Source: Pseudomonas pisciculturae
Lineage (GTDB): Bacteria > Pseudomonadota > Gammaproteobacteria > Pseudomonadales > Pseudomonadaceae
Assembly (NCBI RefSeq): GCF_015461805.1
Contig: NZ_JACVZE010000008.1
Span: forward strand, 124,001-188,000
DNA: 64,000 nucleotides
Reading direction: 5' to 3'
Shown here: one piece after another, positions 1-8,070 of the stretch
How positions within the stretch are numbered: the stretch's first letter is position 1
Layout: each line of letters opens with the position of its first letter
The notes under the pieces: generated by a model
The model's input: the letters and a program-made list of their open reading frames with translations, nothing else
What the model was told of the DNA's origin: nothing
The model's database searches: none
Program-made: the position numbers and the translations under genes

Positions 1-80
1 GTTCATCGGTACTAAAATGGCCTCGATAGTCGGTTTGTGCGGGGTCTGAATGTGGGAGCAGACTTTTGATCACCGATAAC

Positions 81-1697
81 TCAGAAGATGTAATCGGTTG
101 TCAGGAAGCTGGAGTCACGGTTGCGCAAGATATCGCTGACCAACGCCTTGTTACTCTCCTGGAACTTGGTCGCCACCAGCGTACGAATCGAAAACACCCG
201 CAACGCGTCATGTACCGACAACGTGCCCTCGGCCGAGTTCTTGCGGCCGTTAAACGGGAAGGTGTCGGGCCCGCGCTGGCACTGGGCGTTGATGTTGATA
301 CGGCCGACCTGGTTGGCGAAGGTGTCCACCAATTTGCCGACGGCTTCGGGGTCGGTGCCGAAAATGCTCAATTGCTGGCCAAAGTCGGAATCCAGCACGT
401 ACTCGATCACGGTTTCCAGGTCGCGGTAAGGCACGATCGGCACAACGGGGCCGAACTGTTCCTCGTGGTACACGCGCATCTGTGGGGTCACCGGGTACAG
501 CACCGCCGGGTAGAAGAACGAGCCACGGCTGGTGCCGCCATGCTCATTCACCACCTGGGCGCCGTGTTGCGCGGCATCGGCCACCAGGCCGTTGAGGTAG
601 TCGACCTTGCCCGCTTCGGGCAGTGGGGTCAGCGCTACGCCGTCTTCCCACGGCATGCCGGGTTTGAGGGTGGCGAGCTTCCTGTTGAATTTCTCGATGA
701 AGCTTGCGACGACATCCTCATGCACGAACAGGATTTTCAACGCGGTGCAGCGCTGGCCGTTAAACGACAGGGAACCGGTGACCGCTTCGCTCACTGCGTT
801 GTCCAGGTCCACCTCAGGCAACACGATGCCGGGGTTTTTCGCATCCAGGCCCAATGCCGCACGCAAGCGGTGTGGCTTGGGGTGCAGCTTTTTCAAATCG
901 CTGGCGGCCTTGTTGGTGCCGATAAACGCAAAGATATCGATCTTGCCACTGGCCATCAGCGCGCTGACGGTCTCGCGGCCGCTGCCGTAGATCACGTTGA
1001 TCACCCCGGCCGGGAAGCTGTCGCGGAAGGCTTCCAGCAGCGGGCGGATCAACAACACGCCGAGCTTGGCCGGCTTGAACACCACGGTGTTGCCCATGAT
1101 CAGCGCCGGGATCAGCGTGGTGAACGTCTCGTTGAGCGGGTAGTTGTAGGGGCCCATGCACAGCGCTACGCCCAATGGCACGCGGCGGATCTGCCCGAGG
1201 GTGTCTTGCTCCAGCTCAAAGCGGCTGGAGCGGCGGTCCAGCTCCTTGAGGGCGTTGATGGTGTCGGTGATGTAGTCGCAGGTGCGGTCGAACTCTTTTT
1301 GTGAGTCTTTGAGGTTCTTGCCGATTTCCCACATCAGCAGCTTGACCACCGCGTCGCGCTGTTCACGCATACGCCGTAAAAACGCCTCCACGTGTTGGAT
1401 GCGATCGACCACGCGCATCGTCGGCCACTCGCCCTGGCCACGGTCGTAGGCACGTACGGCGGCGTCGAGGGCGGTGAGGGCGGTGTCGGCGTCCAGCAAC
1501 GGCGTGCTGCCGATATGCACGCGTTTTTCACCCAGTTGCACCGGGCTCTGTACTTGGGCGAGCGGCCCGTTCCACACCTGCAACTGGCCGTCGACCAGGT
1601 AATCACGCTGTTCAATGGGCGCCGCCAGGCGGTATTGCTCGGGAATATCGGCGACGGAGTTGGGAAACAGCTGGGCGAGCAGGTTGCTGGTGGTCAT
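81..1697 (-). CDS. gapN: NADP-dependent glyceraldehyde-3-phosphate dehydrogenase (aldehyde dehydrogenase superfamily)
   Basis: The 538-residue cytosolic protein has the aldehyde dehydrogenase fold. It carries a Rossmann-type nucleotide-binding half (MGNTVVFKPAK, then FIGTNKAASDL) and the catalytic cysteine in NGQRCTALK, about Cys317. Members of this subgroup are annotated as non-phosphorylating NADP-dependent GAPDH, which oxidises glyceraldehyde-3-phosphate directly to 3-phosphoglycerate and yields NADPH. The ATG at 1697 was chosen because AGGGG lies about 7 bases before it; the frame runs 17 codons further upstream without a good ribosome site. The usual ELGGK segment with the general-base glutamate is replaced here by ALGLDAKNP, so substrate identity rests on family resemblance and another aldehyde substrate remains possible. 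It is transcribed divergently from the DyP peroxidase gene. Positions 1-80, downstream of the stop, hold no gene, only a fragment resembling half a REP element near 51-60. Confidence 0.8.
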   Translation of the reverse strand: MTTSNLLAQLFPNSVADIPEQYRLAAPIEQRDYLVDGQLQVWNGPLAQVQSPVQLGEKRVHIGSTPLLDADTALTALDAAVRAYDRGQGEWPTMRVVDRIQHVEAFLRRMREQRDAVVKLLMWEIGKNLKDSQKEFDRTCDYITDTINALKELDRRSSRFELEQDTLGQIRRVPLGVALCMGPYNYPLNETFTTLIPALIMGNTVVFKPAKLGVLLIRPLLEAFRDSFPAGVINVIYGSGRETVSALMASGKIDIFAFIGTNKAASDLKKLHPKPHRLRAALGLDAKNPGIVLPEVDLDNAVSEAVTGSLSFNGQRCTALKILFVHEDVVASFIEKFNRKLATLKPGMPWEDGVALTPLPEAGKVDYLNGLVADAAQHGAQVVNEHGGTSRGSFFYPAVLYPVTPQMRVYHEEQFGPVVPIVPYRDLETVIEYVLDSDFGQQLSIFGTDPEAVGKLVDTFANQVGRININAQCQRGPDTFPFNGRKNSAEGTLSVHDALRVFSIRTLVATKFQESNKALVSDILRNRDSSFLTTDYIF

Positions 1698-1835
1698 GTC
1701 GTTACCCCTGAAATAGTTGCAAAACATGACTAGAGAGTCACCCAACACAGGGCTCTATGGCAAGGCTTGCGCGCTTTCTCCTACGCAGCGAAGTGAACGC
1801 CGGTTAAACTGTGCGGCTTTCTTGAAGGAGTTCAC

Positions 1836-2696
1836 ATGAGTCAGTACCAGCCGGGCATTCTTGCCGCCCCAGTGCCGTTGCAGGCACGCCATCTGTTTTT
1901 TGCTGTCGATTCCCTGGCCGCCGTGCCCGCTGCGCTGGACGCACTGGTGCAGTGGGTCGATTCGGCGGCAGTGGTGGGTTTTGGCGAGCCGCTGGTAACC
2001 GCATTGGGCGCACAGATCGACGGCTTGCGCAGCTTCCCGGCCGTCAGCGGGCCTGGCGCGCACAACCCGTCCACCCAGCAGGCGTTGTGGGTATGGCTGC
2101 ACGGTGTTGATCGCGGTGAGCTGCTGTTGCGCAGCCGTACCGTTGAAAAGGCCCTGGCCCCGGCGTTTCGCCTGGTGCAAATGACCGAAGGCTTTCGCTA
2201 CAAGACCGGCTTCGACCTCACCGACTACGAAGACGGCACCGAAAACCCCCACGACGATGCCGCCGTTGAAGCCGCCCTGACCGACAGCGGCGCCAGCTTT
2301 GCCGCGATCCAGCAATGGCAGCACGACCTCGACGGTTTCGCCGCATTGCCCGCCCAGGAGCGTGACCACATCATCGGCCGCCGCCATGGCGATAACGAAG
2401 AACTCGATGACGCCCCCGAGTCTGCCCACACCAAGCGAACCGCCCAGGAGAGCTTCACCCCGGAAGCCTTCGTGGTGCGCCGCTCCATGCCGTGGGCCGA
2501 GAATGGCCAGGCGGGGTTGATGTTCCTGGCGTTCGGGCATTCCTTCGACGCATTCGAAGCGCAATTGCGGCGCATGAGTGGCTTGGAAGACGGGATTGTC
2601 GATGGGCTGTACCGCATCAGCACGCCGTTGACCGGGGGCTACTACTGGTGCCCGCCGGTCAATAATGGGTGCCTGGACCTGAGTTCGTTTCGCTAG
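1836..2696 (+). CDS. DyP-type heme peroxidase (YfeX-like)
   Basis: The 286-residue protein belongs to the dye-decolorizing peroxidase family, heme enzymes that use hydrogen peroxide to oxidise dyes, phenols or porphyrinogens. The family signature is visible as DYEDGTENP, with the distal catalytic aspartate about Asp133. The proximal heme ligand is probably His198 in SAHTKRT. Near the C-terminus RMSGLEDGIVDGLYRIS matches the usual closing segment. There is no signal peptide and no encapsulin gene nearby, so the enzyme is probably free in the cytoplasm. The ATG follows GAAGGAG with a 5-base spacer, an excellent ribosome site. It shares a 138-base divergent intergenic region with the aldehyde dehydrogenase gene. 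The native substrate cannot be read from the sequence. Confidence 0.9.
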   Translation: MSQYQPGILAAPVPLQARHLFFAVDSLAAVPAALDALVQWVDSAAVVGFGEPLVTALGAQIDGLRSFPAVSGPGAHNPSTQQALWVWLHGVDRGELLLRSRTVEKALAPAFRLVQMTEGFRYKTGFDLTDYEDGTENPHDDAAVEAALTDSGASFAAIQQWQHDLDGFAALPAQERDHIIGRRHGDNEELDDAPESAHTKRTAQESFTPEAFVVRRSMPWAENGQAGLMFLAFGHSFDAFEAQLRRMSGLEDGIVDGLYRISTPLTGGYYWCPPVNNGCLDLSSFR

Positions 2697-2715
2697 CCTG
2701 CGCCTGACGTAATGG

Positions 2716-3012
2716 CTACAGGCGCGCCATCGGTGACAACGGCGCGCTTAGCGCCCGCGTCATAAATGGCTCTGGCGGATAGGCCTGCGCCAAGCAAACG
2801 GGGGGGTGGGCGCATGGAGCGCCAATGACGGGTTTGTCTTTGGGCACATTGCCAGGGGCAGGCTTGGGTGGGGCCTTCTGGGTGAGGACCGTTAGCGCTT
2901 TGTTTGTACCGAAGGCCGCGGCGCCACCGACGGCCGCGAGCGCGACCGCTTTCGCGACGGGTACGATAACGGCCGACAGCGCCGCGCCGATTGCAGCAAA
3001 GATGGGAAGCAT
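2716..3012 (-). CDS. Small hypothetical protein with N-terminal hydrophobic segment and proline-rich tail
   Basis: This 98-residue product is not one I recognise. Residues 1-35 are strongly hydrophobic and rich in Ala, Val and Gly, compatible with one transmembrane helix or an uncleaved signal anchor. After that comes a basic linker, then a proline-rich tail with two cysteines (CAHPPVC). An AAGGAT ribosome site lies about 8 bases before the ATG. The overlapping reading frame 2693-3031 is cysteine- and arginine-rich and looks like a shadow. The gene is isolated between the DyP peroxidase (convergent) and the carbonic anhydrase (same strand, 161 bases upstream). Confidence that it is expressed is moderate. 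Confidence 0.5.
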   Translation of the reverse strand: MLPIFAAIGAALSAVIVPVAKAVALAAVGGAAAFGTNKALTVLTQKAPPKPAPGNVPKDKPVIGAPCAHPPVCLAQAYPPEPFMTRALSAPLSPMARL

Positions 3013-3133
3013 AGGCAGTATCCTTTTTCACGAGTGAGTAATGGTGATGAGGGAACGCCTCTCTTGAGTGTTGCCAACGTCGCGATCGGTTCCCGCCTTG
3101 CGCCCATGAATGGGTGATGTCAGCGATGGCTGT

Positions 3134-3153
3134 CCCCCCTAATCCTTGGGGGG
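3134..3153 (-). terminator. C6/G6 hairpin downstream of the carbonic anhydrase gene
   Basis: CCCCCC at 3134-3139 pairs with GGGGGG at 3148-3153 across an 8-base loop, 20 bases after the carbonic anhydrase stop codon. There is no U-tract, so termination here is an inference; it could instead protect the mRNA 3' end. Confidence 0.35.
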
Positions 3154-3173
3154 CGTTCGCTTATTGAAAGGGG

Positions 3174-3920
3174 TCAGGCGACCCACTCCACCTCACCGCT
3201 GTTGAGTCGGTAAATGCCGCCGACGATGTTCAACGTTCCCTGGGCGAGGGCGTCGGTCAGCACGCTTGATTCGCGCTTGAGTCGCGCCACGTTGTCCATC
3301 ACGTTTTGCGCGATGGCGTTGTCGAGCAAATCGCCAGGGGTGTTCACTACGGTGTTCACGGCCGGCTTGAGCGCATCCGCCAGGCCCTGGATTTTCCCCG
3401 GGAAGCGGGCATTTTCCTTGACGGCCTTGACCCCGGCCGCAATGGCGCCGCAGCGATCATGCCCCAATACCACGATCAGCGGCGTACCCAGCACGGCCAC
3501 TGCGTATTCAAGGCTGGCCAGGCCATCATCAGTGACGAAGTTGCCGGCTACCCTCACCGCGAAGATATCGCCATGACCCGTATCGAACGCGTACTCCGGT
3601 GCGATCCTGGAGTCGGCGCAACCCAGCACCGCTGCAAAGGGGTTTTGCCCGGCTACCAGCGTTTCCCGCTCAGCGATGAAGTCAAGTCGCTTGGTGACGC
3701 CGGCAACGTAACGGCTATTGCCTTCCATCAACCGGGCAAGTGCCTGCTGAGGGTTGAGACCGTTGGCGGGTTTGGGTACTACGACTGGGGCCGCGTGGGC
3801 CTCGGTGGCGGGCAGCGCGCCCGCCAGCAACAGGGCGCCTGCACCGGCGGCGGCCAGGCGCAGGAAGCGCCGACGGTCATTCAACGAAGTCGGAGCAGTG
3901 GTTGTATGAGCATTGCACAT
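3174..3920 (-). CDS. Tat-exported beta-class carbonic anhydrase
   Basis: The 248-residue precursor catalyses CO2 + H2O to bicarbonate and a proton. Residues 1-40 form a twin-arginine signal peptide: MCNAH..., then DRRRFLRLA and an Ala/Leu hydrophobic core ending near AHA. The mature enzyme would therefore act in the periplasm. All zinc and catalytic residues of the beta class are present: Cys101-Ala-Asp103-Ser-Arg105, His154 and Cys157 (GHDRC). The start at 3920 was preferred over an upstream in-frame ATG at 4049 because it puts the Tat motif at the N-terminus; the ribosome site (GAGAG) is only fair. It is divergent from the MFS transporter gene at 4108. Most beta carbonic anhydrases are cytosolic, so export is the notable feature. 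Confidence 0.9.
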   Translation of the reverse strand: MCNAHTTTAPTSLNDRRRFLRLAAAGAGALLLAGALPATEAHAAPVVVPKPANGLNPQQALARLMEGNSRYVAGVTKRLDFIAERETLVAGQNPFAAVLGCADSRIAPEYAFDTGHGDIFAVRVAGNFVTDDGLASLEYAVAVLGTPLIVVLGHDRCGAIAAGVKAVKENARFPGKIQGLADALKPAVNTVVNTPGDLLDNAIAQNVMDNVARLKRESSVLTDALAQGTLNIVGGIYRLNSGEVEWVA

Positions 3921-4107
3921 GGGCTGGACTCTCGGCGTAAAGGAGCCAAGGGTGCAAAGAATGTTGCGTAAAGAACCTAGGATATTTCCGGGTATCGGCA
4001 GGTTTCTGCGCTCGAAGATGAAAATACTGACAGCCAGGCAATTGGCCACTGAAAAAAATCGCCACTCCCCGTAACCTAGACGCTTTTGTCACCTGTGCGG
4101 ATGGGTC

Positions 4108-5472
4108 ATGTCTTCTGTTGCCGATGGGTTACCTCTCAATAAACGCCTGCCGGCGGTGATCGCGATCTCGCTGGGGATCGGCATGGCGACGCTGGACACG
4201 GCCATCGTCAACACCGCGTTGCCCACATTGGCCGAGGGGATCGGTACGGATTCCGCCTCAGTAATCTGGGTGGTGAATGCCTACCAGTTGGCAATTATCG
4301 CCACCGTGCTGCCGTTTGCTTCACTCAGTGATGTGCTGGGCCATCGCCGGGTGTACCTGGGTGGGTTGCTGCTGTTTATCGTCTCATCGCTGTTTTGCGG
4401 GCTGGCCGGGTCGCTGGTCACGCTGACGGCTGCGCGGGTGGTGCAGGGGCTGGGGGCGGCGGCGATCATGAGTGTGAACACGGCGCTGCTGCGGCATATC
4501 TACCCGTCGAAAATGTTGGGGCGTGGCCTGGGCTATAACTCGTTGGTGGTGGGGCTCGCCTTTACGTTGGGCCCAACGGCCGCCTCGGCGATTCTATCGG
4601 TGGCCACTTGGCACTGGCTGTACCTGATCAACGTGCCGCTTGGGTTGTTGGCCCTGGTATTGGGCCTGCGCTCGCTGCCGACCCTGCCAATGACCGGGCA
4701 TGCATTCGACCGACTCGCTGCGTTGCTGTGTGCGGGGCTGTTTGCTCTGTTGGTGCTGGGCCTGGGCACGGCGGTTCACGGTGCCCAAGGTGTATTGCCC
4801 CTCGGTTTGATCGGCGTGGCGCTGGTGTGCGGCGGGTTGTTGTTGCGGCGCCAGGCCGAACACCCGGCGCCGATGCTGGCCCTAGACCTGTTCAAGCGGC
4901 CGGTGTTCGCGTTGTCGTCCCTGACCGCGATTTGCGCATTCAGCGCCCAGGGCTTGGCGTTTGTGTCGCTGCCGTTTTTGTTGCAAGCGGTGCTTGGGCA
5001 CAGCCAGGTGGAAACCGGTTTTCTGATGACGCCGTGGCCGGCCGTTGTCGCGGTGATGGCGTTGGTGGCGGGGCGACTGGCGGACCGCGTGTCGTTAGGC
5101 CTGCTGTGCGGCATCGGTCTGTTGATGCTCAGTGCGGGCATGGCGGCGTTGGCCGGTTTGGGCGCGGGCGCATCGGCCTTCGATATTGGTTGGCGCATGG
5201 CGTTGTGCGGCGCGGGCTTTGGTTTCTTCCAGTCGCCCAATCTCAAGGCGTTGATGACCAGCGCGCCTCTGGCCCGTAGCGGGGGAGCCAGCGGCATCGT
5301 GGCGATTTCGCGGTTGCTGGGGCAGACGCTGGGGGCGTCGTTGGTAGCGCTTTGCTTCCACTTGTCGTTAGGCAGCGGCCCGCAATACGCGCTCTGGCTG
5401 GGCTGCGGATTTGCATTGGTGGGGGCTGTCGCCAGCGGATTGCGTCTGTTGCCCTATGGGAAAAAACGCTGA
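4108..5472 (+). CDS. MFS transporter, DHA2 (EmrB/QacA-like) family
   Basis: The 454-residue inner-membrane protein has 12-14 predicted transmembrane helices. The DHA2 signature LDTAIVNTALPTLA lies in the first helix. MFS motif A follows helix 2 (SDVLGHRRV) and the antiporter motif C is visible as GLAFTLGPTAAS. Families of this type export drugs, dyes or other toxic organics in exchange for protons. No fusion-protein or outer-membrane partner gene is adjacent, so it would work alone in the inner membrane. A second MFS gene follows 46 bases downstream on the same strand. The ribosome site (GGATGGG) is weak. The substrate is unknown. Confidence 0.85.
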   Translation: MSSVADGLPLNKRLPAVIAISLGIGMATLDTAIVNTALPTLAEGIGTDSASVIWVVNAYQLAIIATVLPFASLSDVLGHRRVYLGGLLLFIVSSLFCGLAGSLVTLTAARVVQGLGAAAIMSVNTALLRHIYPSKMLGRGLGYNSLVVGLAFTLGPTAASAILSVATWHWLYLINVPLGLLALVLGLRSLPTLPMTGHAFDRLAALLCAGLFALLVLGLGTAVHGAQGVLPLGLIGVALVCGGLLLRRQAEHPAPMLALDLFKRPVFALSSLTAICAFSAQGLAFVSLPFLLQAVLGHSQVETGFLMTPWPAVVAVMALVAGRLADRVSLGLLCGIGLLMLSAGMAALAGLGAGASAFDIGWRMALCGAGFGFFQSPNLKALMTSAPLARSGGASGIVAISRLLGQTLGASLVALCFHLSLGSGPQYALWLGCGFALVGAVASGLRLLPYGKKR

Positions 5473-5518
5473 ATAAGGCTACCGTGGCGACCTGAATATT
5501 TCGGGATGTTTCAGATTT

Positions 5519-6652
5519 ATGACCCGCCAGGCCCTTCGCACCGCCGACACCCAGTCCCGCCGCGCCGCGCTGACCTTGGCCTTGTGCTTGCCCAGCGACG
5601 TGTTGCTTTACTTGTTGCTGCCCATGGAATCCCAAGCGTTTGGCATCACGCTGGCCCAGGCCGGGGTATTGCTGGCCGCCAACCGATTGGTGCGGATTTT
5701 TGGTTACCGGCATGTGCTGAATTTCTACGCACGCAATGGCGACCGCCTCACCTGCATGATCGCTGCGGGCGCTGCGACGCTGTGCGCGGTGGGCAACTCG
5801 GTGTTGTCCGGTTTCGCGGCGCTGCTCGGTCTACGGTTGGTGTGGGGCCTGTGTTTTGCCGCCTTGAACCTGTCGACCCAAGTCTTGGCCACTGCGCAAC
5901 CCGAAGGGGCTGCACGCCGGGCCGGGCGCTCGCGGGCATTGATCGCACTGGGGCCGATGCTGGCGCTGCCGCTGGGTGGCTGGCTGACGCTATGGGCCGG
6001 GCCACGTCCGATTTTTCTGATTCTGGCAGCGGCCTGCCTGGTCGGGTTATGGATGGCGTGGGGGTTGCCGACGGTTGGGCACGACTTGCACAGCACGCCG
6101 GGCCGACGCTTCAAGTGGCCGGACAGCGTGGCGATGTGGTCGTTTATCGAGGGCGTGGCGCTCGATGGGCTGTTTATCTTCGGCCTGTCGATTCAGGCAC
6201 AGAAGATTCTCGGCGGCGACGCAGTGCTGATCGCGGGCGGTTTGATGGCGTTGCGGTATGTCTCGGAAATGCTCCTGAGCCCTTTAGGCGGCCGTGCGGC
6301 ACAGCGCTTTGGCGCCACGTCGATGCTGTTGCTGTTTTCGTTCCTGAGTGCCCTGGCCCTGACTGCGTTTGGCAGCTACTGGGTGATCGTCGGCGCGGCG
6401 GCGGTGCTGGTGCTGCGTGCACTGCAATTGCCGCTGGTGACTACATTGGTGGCCGAGCGTAACCCAGGTTCGATGCGGGTTTCGGCGCTGGCGTCCAACG
6501 CGGTGTGGCGCGATATCGGCGCGGGTCTGGGGCCATTGCTGGCCGGTCTGCTGCTGCCGATTGCTTCGGCGCCGTGGGTATTCGGTGTGGCAGGGGCGGC
6601 CATTGCGGTGAGTGCGGTGTTCTGCTGGCGGGCAAAGGTCTCAACGCAGTAG
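5519..6652 (+). CDS. MFS transporter (12-helix type)
   Basis: The 377-residue polytopic inner-membrane protein has about 12 hydrophobic segments and an MFS-like repeat structure; RLVRIFGYRHVLNFYARNGDR resembles a degenerate motif A region after helix 2. The family is recognisable but the substrate is not. The gene lies 46 bases after the DHA2 transporter gene and may be co-transcribed with it. Its stop codon is separated by a single base from the stop of the convergent DUF3087-like gene. No strong ribosome site is seen before the ATG; GGGATG about 11 bases upstream is the best candidate. Confidence 0.75.
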   Translation: MTRQALRTADTQSRRAALTLALCLPSDVLLYLLLPMESQAFGITLAQAGVLLAANRLVRIFGYRHVLNFYARNGDRLTCMIAAGAATLCAVGNSVLSGFAALLGLRLVWGLCFAALNLSTQVLATAQPEGAARRAGRSRALIALGPMLALPLGGWLTLWAGPRPIFLILAAACLVGLWMAWGLPTVGHDLHSTPGRRFKWPDSVAMWSFIEGVALDGLFIFGLSIQAQKILGGDAVLIAGGLMALRYVSEMLLSPLGGRAAQRFGATSMLLLFSFLSALALTAFGSYWVIVGAAAVLVLRALQLPLVTTLVAERNPGSMRVSALASNAVWRDIGAGLGPLLAGLLLPIASAPWVFGVAGAAIAVSAVFCWRAKVSTQ

Positions 6653-6653
6653 C

Positions 6654-7175
6654 TCAGGCGGTTTTCAGGCGCTCGATCCAGGCGGGATCGAATCGGGTCT
6701 GCTCGGTTTCGATCCCCAACGCCTGCAACCTGGCCTTGTGCGCGTCGACCTCACCGACCAGCTGCGCCTGTGCACTGGAATTGGCGTCCAGCTCATGCAT
6801 CTGCGTCAGCCCCAGGTGGTAAAAGCGCAACACCTTGAGCGCCGTCAGGTCATTGGCCTGCACCCGCTCGGTGACCTTGTGCATCACATTGGTCACGCTC
6901 ATCAGGCAGCGCTTGAGCTGCCAGCCATACACTGCTGCTGCCATCCACGGCCGGGTCCAGAACGGGCCGCGCACCAGCGCTACCGTAATCAACACGCCAG
7001 CGAACACACCTCCGACATTGAAGCGAACGTTATCGCCGCCGGGCTCACCGAACAGCAACACCGCCAGGCTCGACAGCAACATGGCCAACGCCAGGAACAG
7101 CACCGCGACAATGACCGTACTGCGGCGGGTTTGCTGGCGATAGGTGACGGGGTCCAAGGGTTTGAGTTCGAACAT
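6654..7175 (-). CDS. DUF3087-like membrane protein
   Basis: The 173-residue protein matches my memory of the DUF3087 family, which is widespread in Pseudomonas and has no known function. Residues 20-45 and about 55-75 are two hydrophobic helices near the N-terminus. They are followed by a soluble, helix-rich domain with charged and Gln/His residues (FYHLGLTQMHELD). The start at 7175 (MFELKPLDP) was preferred to the 19-codon longer form because it matches the family start and follows GAGAC. It converges with the MFS gene, leaving one base between the two stop codons. No operon partner is seen. Confidence 0.7.
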   Translation of the reverse strand: MFELKPLDPVTYRQQTRRSTVIVAVLFLALAMLLSSLAVLLFGEPGGDNVRFNVGGVFAGVLITVALVRGPFWTRPWMAAAVYGWQLKRCLMSVTNVMHKVTERVQANDLTALKVLRFYHLGLTQMHELDANSSAQAQLVGEVDAHKARLQALGIETEQTRFDPAWIERLKTA

Positions 7176-7294
7176 CCGGTTCAAGTCTCTAGAAGAGGGC
7201 GGGCAGGCATCTTCGCACGCTTGGGCAAACAAGTTGAACGATGGCTCAACGCAGTTTCTCTAAAACTACGTAACCCCCCCTGAGGTGAACCATC

Positions 7295-7471
7295 ATGGCC
7301 GAATACAAACAGCCGCCACCCGGCACCCCCAACCCTGACCGCACACCCGGCGAAGAGGAGCGCGACAACGATGCGTTGCGCCCCAACGACCCGGCGGAGC
7401 GTCAGGACAACGAAGTGAAGCAGGTCGAAGACGACCTGGAAAAACTTCACGACAAAGCCCGTCCACTTTGA
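7295..7471 (+). CDS. Very small hydrophilic, probably disordered protein (58 aa)
   Basis: A 58-residue product, MAEYKQPPPGTP... ending HDKARPL, is preceded by a good ribosome site (GAGGTGA, 8 bases before the ATG). The composition is extreme: rich in Pro, Asp, Glu, Asn and Gln with almost no hydrophobic residues and no cysteine. It is probably intrinsically disordered apart from a charged helix at residues 38-54. The next gene starts 15 bases after the stop, which suggests a two-gene operon. I know no function; similar short ORFs occur in other Pseudomonas as far as I recall. Confidence 0.6.
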   Translation: MAEYKQPPPGTPNPDRTPGEEERDNDALRPNDPAERQDNEVKQVEDDLEKLHDKARPL

Positions 7472-7485
7472 GCAAGGAGAATGCC

Positions 7486-7683
7486 GTGAGCACGACTCCC
7501 AAAGGCCCGCACTCGGGTGAGCAGGGTGCCGATAAAGATGAACTGGGCTTTGATCCGGATTCGCCGGATGTGAGTGATCCGCAGGTTGACCCTATCGGCG
7601 CGGCGATTGCGCCGTTGGATAAAAACAAAGACCCGGCGAAAAAAAAGCCGCCCTATGATCCATTGGGCGACTTGAAGCCATAA
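7486..7683 (+). CDS. Very small acidic proline-rich protein (65 aa)
   Basis: The product of 65 residues starts at GTG 7486, chosen because AAGGAG lies 6 bases upstream. The frame could also start at a TTG at 7468, but that overlaps the previous gene and lacks a ribosome site. The protein is hydrophilic and Asp/Pro rich (DELGFDPDSPDVSDPQVDP), with a lysine patch near the C-terminus (KNKDPAKKKPP). It is probably disordered. It forms a likely operon with the 58-residue gene upstream and ends just before a clear intrinsic terminator. The function is unknown. Confidence 0.6.
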   Translation: MSTTPKGPHSGEQGADKDELGFDPDSPDVSDPQVDPIGAAIAPLDKNKDPAKKKPPYDPLGDLKP

Positions 7684-7687
7684 CCTG

Positions 7688-7718
7688 AGCCCCGGCGTTG
7701 TACGGGGCTTTGTTTATT
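7688..7718 (+). terminator. Intrinsic terminator after the two small genes
   Basis: AGCCCCG at 7688-7694 pairs with CGGGGCT at 7703-7709 across an 8-base loop. A T-rich run (TTGTTTATTT) follows. It lies between the stop of the plus-strand small gene and the stop of the convergent gene at 7714. Confidence 0.85.
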
Positions 7719-7950
7719 TGGGCGCTATCCACGTGACTTCGGTAATCCCAAACTTCTCTGCCCAAGGGCGAGTCGTCTTTTTCACTTGCTCATGCCCTAC
7801 GCGGCCTACGCGACTGACATGGGCAATATCGGCATCAACCGCCGCCCAATGCCAGGCCTCGGCGTTGTTCATCACCTCGGCGCGCACCACAAAAGACTTC
7901 GGTTGACCGTGCAGTTGGTAGTGGATGGTGTAGATTTTCGCGCTGCTCAT
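7714..7950 (-). CDS. Small Pseudomonas-conserved protein, possibly DUF6555 family
   Basis: The 78-residue protein starts MSSAKIYTIHYQLHG and contains a conserved-looking central segment (NNAEAWHWAAVDAD). It ends with EKFGITEVTW. This resembles a small Pseudomonas-restricted family that I recall as DUF6555; the family label is from memory and tentative. AGGGAGG lies 5 bases before the ATG at 7950, which is why the in-frame ATG eight codons upstream was rejected. There are no transmembrane segments or signal peptide. It is divergent from the arylamine N-acetyltransferase gene with 120 bases between the start codons. The function is unknown. Confidence 0.65.
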   Translation of the reverse strand: MSSAKIYTIHYQLHGQPKSFVVRAEVMNNAEAWHWAAVDADIAHVSRVGRVGHEQVKKTTRPWAEKFGITEVTWIAPK

Positions 7951-8070
7951 GTTGCCTCCCTGTGTTGTTATCAATGGATAGGGGAGCGTTCAAAAAGGTT
8001 CATTCAAAATGACAATCTGCGTGCAGGCGCGGCATAGTGACGCCTTCGCCCCGCGCCCAAGGATTGCGCA

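Noticed and set aside
66..1304. 412-residue open frame on the plus strand opposite gapN
   Set aside because: Antisense to a clear aldehyde dehydrogenase gene; composition (His/Gln/Val/Arg rich) is that of a GC-rich shadow frame, with no family resemblance.
2693..3031. 112-codon frame overlapping the small hypothetical gene
   Set aside because: Arg/Cys-rich shadow composition; the overlapping frame with a hydrophobic N-terminus and AAGGAT site is more credible.
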